16,653 bases of DNA from Candidatus Sodaliphilus limicaballi. Lineage in GTDB: Bacteria > Bacteroidota > Bacteroidia > Bacteroidales > Muribaculaceae. Every line of letters begins with the position of its first letter. Positions within the stretch are counted from its first letter, which is position 1. Both the position numbers and the translations under genes were made by a program. Shown one piece after another: positions 13,619 through 16,653 of the stretch. The notes below the pieces were generated by a model. It was not told the DNA's origin. It made no database searches and saw only the letters and a list, made by a program, of their open reading frames with translations. The stretch covers positions 1-16,653 of the forward strand of contig JAGHSP010000418.1 of NCBI GenBank assembly GCA_018065815.1, given 5' to 3'.

Positions 13619-14824
13619 ATGAAACTCGCTAAATACACATTCCTTGCACTGGCAGCCATGCTGCTCGCCGCGTGCACCAATGATGACACCGACCTCGAGT
13701 GGCTCATCGACAACAACCCCGGCAAGGTGGTTCCTCCTGTGATAGAGATGGATTATAGCGACCTTGACGAGGGACTAGACGTCATCGTCACCGACCCGAG
13801 CGACGAGACCTACAACGACTACTGGGAGAATAGCCCCTGGACCACCACCGTGCGCGTGAACTACACTGCCGATGGCGCTACGGTCACGGGCACAGGCACC
13901 CGTGCCAAGGCTGTCATCGACGGCGGCCACGTGGTGCTCACCATTTTGGCGAGCCGTGTGCACGTCATTGCCAGCGGCGAGTGCCAGGACGGTTCGCTCA
14001 AGGTTTATAGCGACAACAAGTACAAGATGACCCTCAACGGGCTCACGCTTGCCAACCCCACCGGCCCTGCTATCAACAACCAGTGCGGCAAGACGCTCTA
14101 CCTCATCGTGGCGCAGGGCACGGCCAACAAACTGCAGGACGGAGCCGACTATGCCTACGTCGAAGAGGAAGACATGAAGGGAACCCTTTTCAGCGAGGGT
14201 CAGGTCATATTCAGCGGGCAGGGCGAGCTTGAAGTGACATCAGTCTCGCACAACGCTATCGCCAGCGACGACTACCTGCGCTTCCGCAAGGGCTGCAAGT
14301 ACAAGCTCACAAGCGAAAAGGGCAACTGCTTGCGCGGCAAGGACGCTGTGTATGTCGATGGCAGCGTGTTCAACATGACGACCCGCGGCGATGCCAAGAA
14401 AGGCATCACCTCGCGTGGCCTCGTGGCTATCAATGGCGGCCGTGCCACTATCATCACCAGCGGTGCCCCGGTGGTTGAGGCCGAACTTAACGACACCACC
14501 AGCAGTGCCGGCGTGAAGTGCGACAGCATCATGACCATTGCCGGCGGCGAGCTGCGCATCCTCTGCCTGGGCGAGGGCGGCAAGGGAATCAATGCCCACC
14601 AAGGCATCGTCATGACCGGCGGCAAAGTGACCGTCGTGACGCAAGGTGTCAAGGGACTTGCTTCGCCCAAGGGAATCAAGTGCGAGGGAGAACTCGCGGT
14701 GACTGCCGGAGCTTTGTATTCTTATAGCAAGCACGCCCGTCCCGTCGATGCCACAACGCTCAACCTGGCGCCTGCCCACCGGGTGTATGAAACCAAGACG
14801 CACCTGTTTAAAGTCGAGTACTGA
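13619..14824 (+). CDS. Cthe_2159-like carbohydrate-binding beta-helix lipoprotein
   Basis: A 401-aa lipoprotein with lipobox LAAC (C19). The ATG at 13619 is preferred to the upstream in-frame ATG at 13595 because it directly precedes a normal lipoprotein signal and clears the previous stop by 7 nt. From about residue 90 the chain is built of repeated short strands with Gly/Asn/Asp turns: AVIDGGHVVLTIL, YKMTLNGLTLANPTGPAINN, EGQVIFSGQGELEVTSVSHN followed by AIASDDYLRF, KDAVYVDGSVFNMTT, KGITSRGLVAINGGRATI, AGVKCDSIMTIAGGELRI, GINAHQGIVMTGGKVTVV and GIKCEGELAVTAGALY. This is the parallel beta-helix pattern of the Cthe_2159 family, reported to bind acidic and plant polysaccharides with calcium. 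Surface display and a role in the VTC operon are inferred from position. Confidence 0.85.
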   Translation: MKLAKYTFLALAAMLLAACTNDDTDLEWLIDNNPGKVVPPVIEMDYSDLDEGLDVIVTDPSDETYNDYWENSPWTTTVRVNYTADGATVTGTGTRAKAVIDGGHVVLTILASRVHVIASGECQDGSLKVYSDNKYKMTLNGLTLANPTGPAINNQCGKTLYLIVAQGTANKLQDGADYAYVEEEDMKGTLFSEGQVIFSGQGELEVTSVSHNAIASDDYLRFRKGCKYKLTSEKGNCLRGKDAVYVDGSVFNMTTRGDAKKGITSRGLVAINGGRATIITSGAPVVEAELNDTTSSAGVKCDSIMTIAGGELRILCLGEGGKGINAHQGIVMTGGKVTVVTQGVKGLASPKGIKCEGELAVTAGALYSYSKHARPVDATTLNLAPAHRVYETKTHLFKVEY

Positions 14825-14864
14825 CAAATATGATAAATAACTAATCGCGCGACAACACATTATT

Positions 14865-15293
14865 ATGGCAGATCAAGATTATTACCAAGAGGGTTACTAT
14901 CAGCAGGACCCCAGCGGCGCACAGCCCACGCCTCCTCCATTCGAACCCGAGAAGCAAAAGATGTTCTCTAACATTTTCTCATTCAAAGGTCGCATCAGGC
15001 GACTTGAGTATGGGTTGACCTATATTGCAATTTATGCCCTTAGCGTGGTTGTGGGTTTTGTGGTAGGAATAATTTCAGGAATCTACGGGCTTGATGAATC
15101 CTCGGCAACCTTATTGGTTTACATCGCACTGCTTCCGTTGCTTTATGTGCAATGGGCCCAGGGCGCAAAGCGTTGCCACGACCGAGGTAACTCGGGATGG
15201 TACCAGATAATACCTTTCTACATCTTCGTCATGTTCTTTGGCGACGGCGAGTCTGGCGAGAATGAGTATGGCAGCAATCCCAAGGGCGAATAA
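14865..15293 (+). CDS. DUF805 membrane protein
   Basis: A 142-aa inner-membrane protein. Residues 1-30 are rich in Tyr, Gln and Pro and probably disordered. The DUF805 core follows: FSFKGRIRRLEYG (38-50), membrane spans near 51-73, 82-98 and 113-125, the conserved QGAKRCHDRGNSGWYQIIP (99-117), and the terminal motif FFGDGESGENEYGSNPKGE. Function is unknown for this widespread family. It lies 40 bp after the beta-helix lipoprotein gene, with no recognisable promoter or terminator between, so read-through from the VTC operon is possible. It is somewhat A+T-richer than the operon genes. Confidence 0.9.
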   Translation: MADQDYYQEGYYQQDPSGAQPTPPPFEPEKQKMFSNIFSFKGRIRRLEYGLTYIAIYALSVVVGFVVGIISGIYGLDESSATLLVYIALLPLLYVQWAQGAKRCHDRGNSGWYQIIPFYIFVMFFGDGESGENEYGSNPKGE

Positions 15294-15330
15294 CAATGAC
15301 ATCTAAAAACTACTTAATATTGCAATCCAA

Positions 15331-16311
15331 ATGAAAAATCAACTTATCAAGACTTCGCTTGGCGTGTGTGCCATGGCACTTGTGTCGGTGACATGTCTTG
15401 CGGCACAGCCCAAGAAGCAAAAACAACAGCCCATCCAGCTGGGTGCTAATCCCATCATCACCCACATGTACACTGCCGATCCCTCGGCTCACGTGTGGAA
15501 AGATGGACGATTGTATCTCTATCCCTCGCATGACATTTTCCCTGCACGCGGCTGCGACCTCATGGACAAGTATCATGTGTTCTCGACCGACGACATGGTC
15601 AACTGGGTTGACCACGGTGAGATTGTGAATGCCGATATGGTGAAGTGGGGACGCAAGGATGGAGGCTTCATGTGGGCTCCCGATGCTGCCTACAAGAACG
15701 GCAAATACTACTTCTATTTCCCTCACCCAAGCGAAGACAACTGGGCTACTTCGTGGAAGGTGGGCATAGCCGTGAGCGACTACCCCGACCGCGACTTCAA
15801 GGTGCTGGACGAACCCATGAAGAGCCCCGACGGCTATGTGGGCGGATGGGACATGATCGACCCCTGTGTGTTTATCGATGATGACGGAACTCCCTATCTC
15901 TATTACGGCGGCGGCAGCCACCTGTTCATGGCGCGCATGAAGGATAACATGATTGAACTTGCCGAGCCCATGGTTAAGGTTGAGGGGCTCATGGACTTCC
16001 ACGAGGGAGCATGGGTGCACAAGCGCAACGGCAAGTACTACTTGAGTTATGCCGACAACTTCGACGGCGCTAACCGCATGCATTACGCCATGAGCGACTC
16101 GCCCATGGGACCCTGGGAATACAAGGGCATGATTCTGGCTGCCAACAGCTGTGCCATGACCCACGGCAGCATTGTGGAGTATAAGGGCGAGTGGTTCCTG
16201 TTCTACCACACCAGCGACTTGAGCCACAAGAACGAGTACCGCTCGGTGGCAGTCGATAAGCTCTACTACAACCCCGACGGCACCATTCGCCTCGTGTCGC
16301 AACACCGCTAA
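15331..16311 (+). CDS. secreted GH43 family glycosidase
   Basis: A 326-aa single-domain five-bladed beta-propeller hydrolase with a signal peptide cleaved near LAA-Q (25/26). GH43 catalytic residues can be assigned: general base D50 in TADPSAHVW, pKa modulator D177 in MIDPCVFIDDDG, general acid E225 in DFHEGAWVHKRNGKYYL, and the central metal-site histidine H278 in MTHGSIVEY. The blade motif KNGKYYFYFP (122-131) is also typical. GH43 enzymes remove arabinose, xylose or galactose from plant polysaccharides, but the sequence does not fix the specificity. No carbohydrate-binding module or C-terminal sandwich is present. No SusC/SusD genes are nearby, so it is not in a visible polysaccharide utilisation locus. 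A strong hairpin follows. Confidence 0.93.
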   Translation: MKNQLIKTSLGVCAMALVSVTCLAAQPKKQKQQPIQLGANPIITHMYTADPSAHVWKDGRLYLYPSHDIFPARGCDLMDKYHVFSTDDMVNWVDHGEIVNADMVKWGRKDGGFMWAPDAAYKNGKYYFYFPHPSEDNWATSWKVGIAVSDYPDRDFKVLDEPMKSPDGYVGGWDMIDPCVFIDDDGTPYLYYGGGSHLFMARMKDNMIELAEPMVKVEGLMDFHEGAWVHKRNGKYYLSYADNFDGANRMHYAMSDSPMGPWEYKGMILAANSCAMTHGSIVEYKGEWFLFYHTSDLSHKNEYRSVAVDKLYYNPDGTIRLVSQHR

Positions 16312-16361
16312 TCGTCTGCGTTGAGGCGTTGTCGTCATCCCTCCGATGACGCAATATAGTA

Positions 16362-16399
16362 AATCCCCGCCATGAAGAGGTGTCTTCGTGGCGGGGATT
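16362..16399 (+). terminator. hairpin terminator after GH43 gene
   Basis: AATCCCCGCCATGAAG (16362-16377) pairs with CTTCGTGGCGGGGATT (16384-16399): a 16-bp stem with one wobble and the 6-nt loop AGGTGT. An upstream 7-bp hairpin, CGTCATC/GATGACG (16333-16339 and 16345-16351), may assist. There is no T-run, so the terminator call rests on stem strength and position. Confidence 0.75.
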
Positions 16400-16449
16400 A
16401 AAACTTGTGGCAAATTTAAAAACTATTATTGTCCGGTAACTATTCACCA

Positions 16450-16653
16450 ATGGAACTCCCCGCGCGGATCTCACTGATAACACTGATTTTTTTCATTGAA
16501 AATATATATTTTGTGGATTTTTTAGACCTCAGGGAGGTCGTAACTTTGGTTAACCGCTGGTCGCAGACCTGCGGGCTGCCGGTGTGGGGGGTGAAGTGTA
16601 ATAAAATCGCGGTTGAAGACCGCAACCTTGCACGTTTTGAGGTAGCGGTCTTA
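16450..16653. repeat. possible dispersed intergenic repeat, truncated by window end
   Basis: No recognised gene. The frame from the ATG at 16450 stays open to the window edge (68 codons) but has no motif, and the opposite strand is also open for 61 codons. Both-strand openness and the phrase around 16525-16580 recall short sequences scattered between genes in Bacteroidales, which is from memory and unproven. It contains small hairpins: GACCTC/GAGGTC (16525-16539), GCGGT/ACCGC (16609-16623), and AAGACCGC/GCGGTCTT (16616-16652). Confidence 0.35.

Noticed and set aside
15315..15322. TAATATTG as a promoter -7 for the GH43 gene
   Set aside because: It has one mismatch to TAnnTTTG and no TTG/TTTG at the right distance. 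The spacing to the ATG would also be almost zero.
15310..16413. 367-aa minus-strand frame opposite the GH43 gene
   Set aside because: It is antisense to a clear GH43 enzyme, has Val/His-rich shadow composition, and runs through the terminator hairpin.
16541..16548. TAACTTTG as a promoter near the window end
   Set aside because: The -7 matches, but the nearest TTTG is 27 bp upstream and no gene start is visible within the window.

Overview
The window looks like a chromosomal segment of a gut-type Bacteroidales bacterium, possibly Muribaculaceae-like, though the family is a guess. The signs are repeated TAnnTTTG -7 elements with TTG/TTTG about 19-21 bp upstream, no usable Shine-Dalgarno sequences, many SPII lipoproteins and outer-membrane barrels, a Tat-exported aldo-keto reductase, a dockerin protein and a GH43 enzyme. 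Most genes are G+C-rich (about 60% in a hand-counted line). Two patches are clearly A+T-richer: the GH25 gene (2527-3192) and the toxin-antitoxin remnant (8384-8933).

Left part, 1-4018. A minus-strand cytidine deaminase is divergent from a secreted glucosaminidase, and their promoters lie inside each other's coding sequence. The glucosaminidase frame is cut by one in-frame TAG, after which 137 more open codons follow. Next come a lipoprotein with a redox-dead thioredoxin-like fold, whose promoter predicts a leaderless mRNA, then a membrane-anchored GH25 muramidase, then an AqpZ-type aquaporin with its own promoter and terminator.

Middle part, 4194-10361. An MsbA-like ABC exporter is followed by an outer-membrane barrel protein, a NapH-NapG fusion polyferredoxin with six ferredoxin-type cysteine clusters, and a Tat-lipoprotein aldo-keto reductase with two [4Fe-4S] motifs. 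The last two look like a membrane electron-delivery module plus a periplasmic oxidoreductase. They are separated by a HigB/HigA-type locus in which the toxin has lost its 5' end while the antitoxin is intact. A near-perfect 24-bp palindrome sits exactly at the junction. A strong hairpin ends the block.

Right part, 10362-16653. A 435-bp non-coding stretch carries inverted repeats and the promoter of a small secreted dockerin protein. A tight four-gene operon follows: VTC-type polyphosphate polymerase domain, DUF4956 membrane protein, DUF2490-like outer-membrane protein, and a Cthe_2159-like beta-helix carbohydrate-binding lipoprotein. Spacings are 3 nt, a 25-nt overlap and 7 nt. This is the best candidate for a poorly described system: an inner-membrane polymerase unit coupled to cell-surface components. 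The window ends with a DUF805 membrane protein, a secreted GH43 glycosidase with a strong terminator, and a non-coding tail that may belong to a dispersed intergenic repeat.
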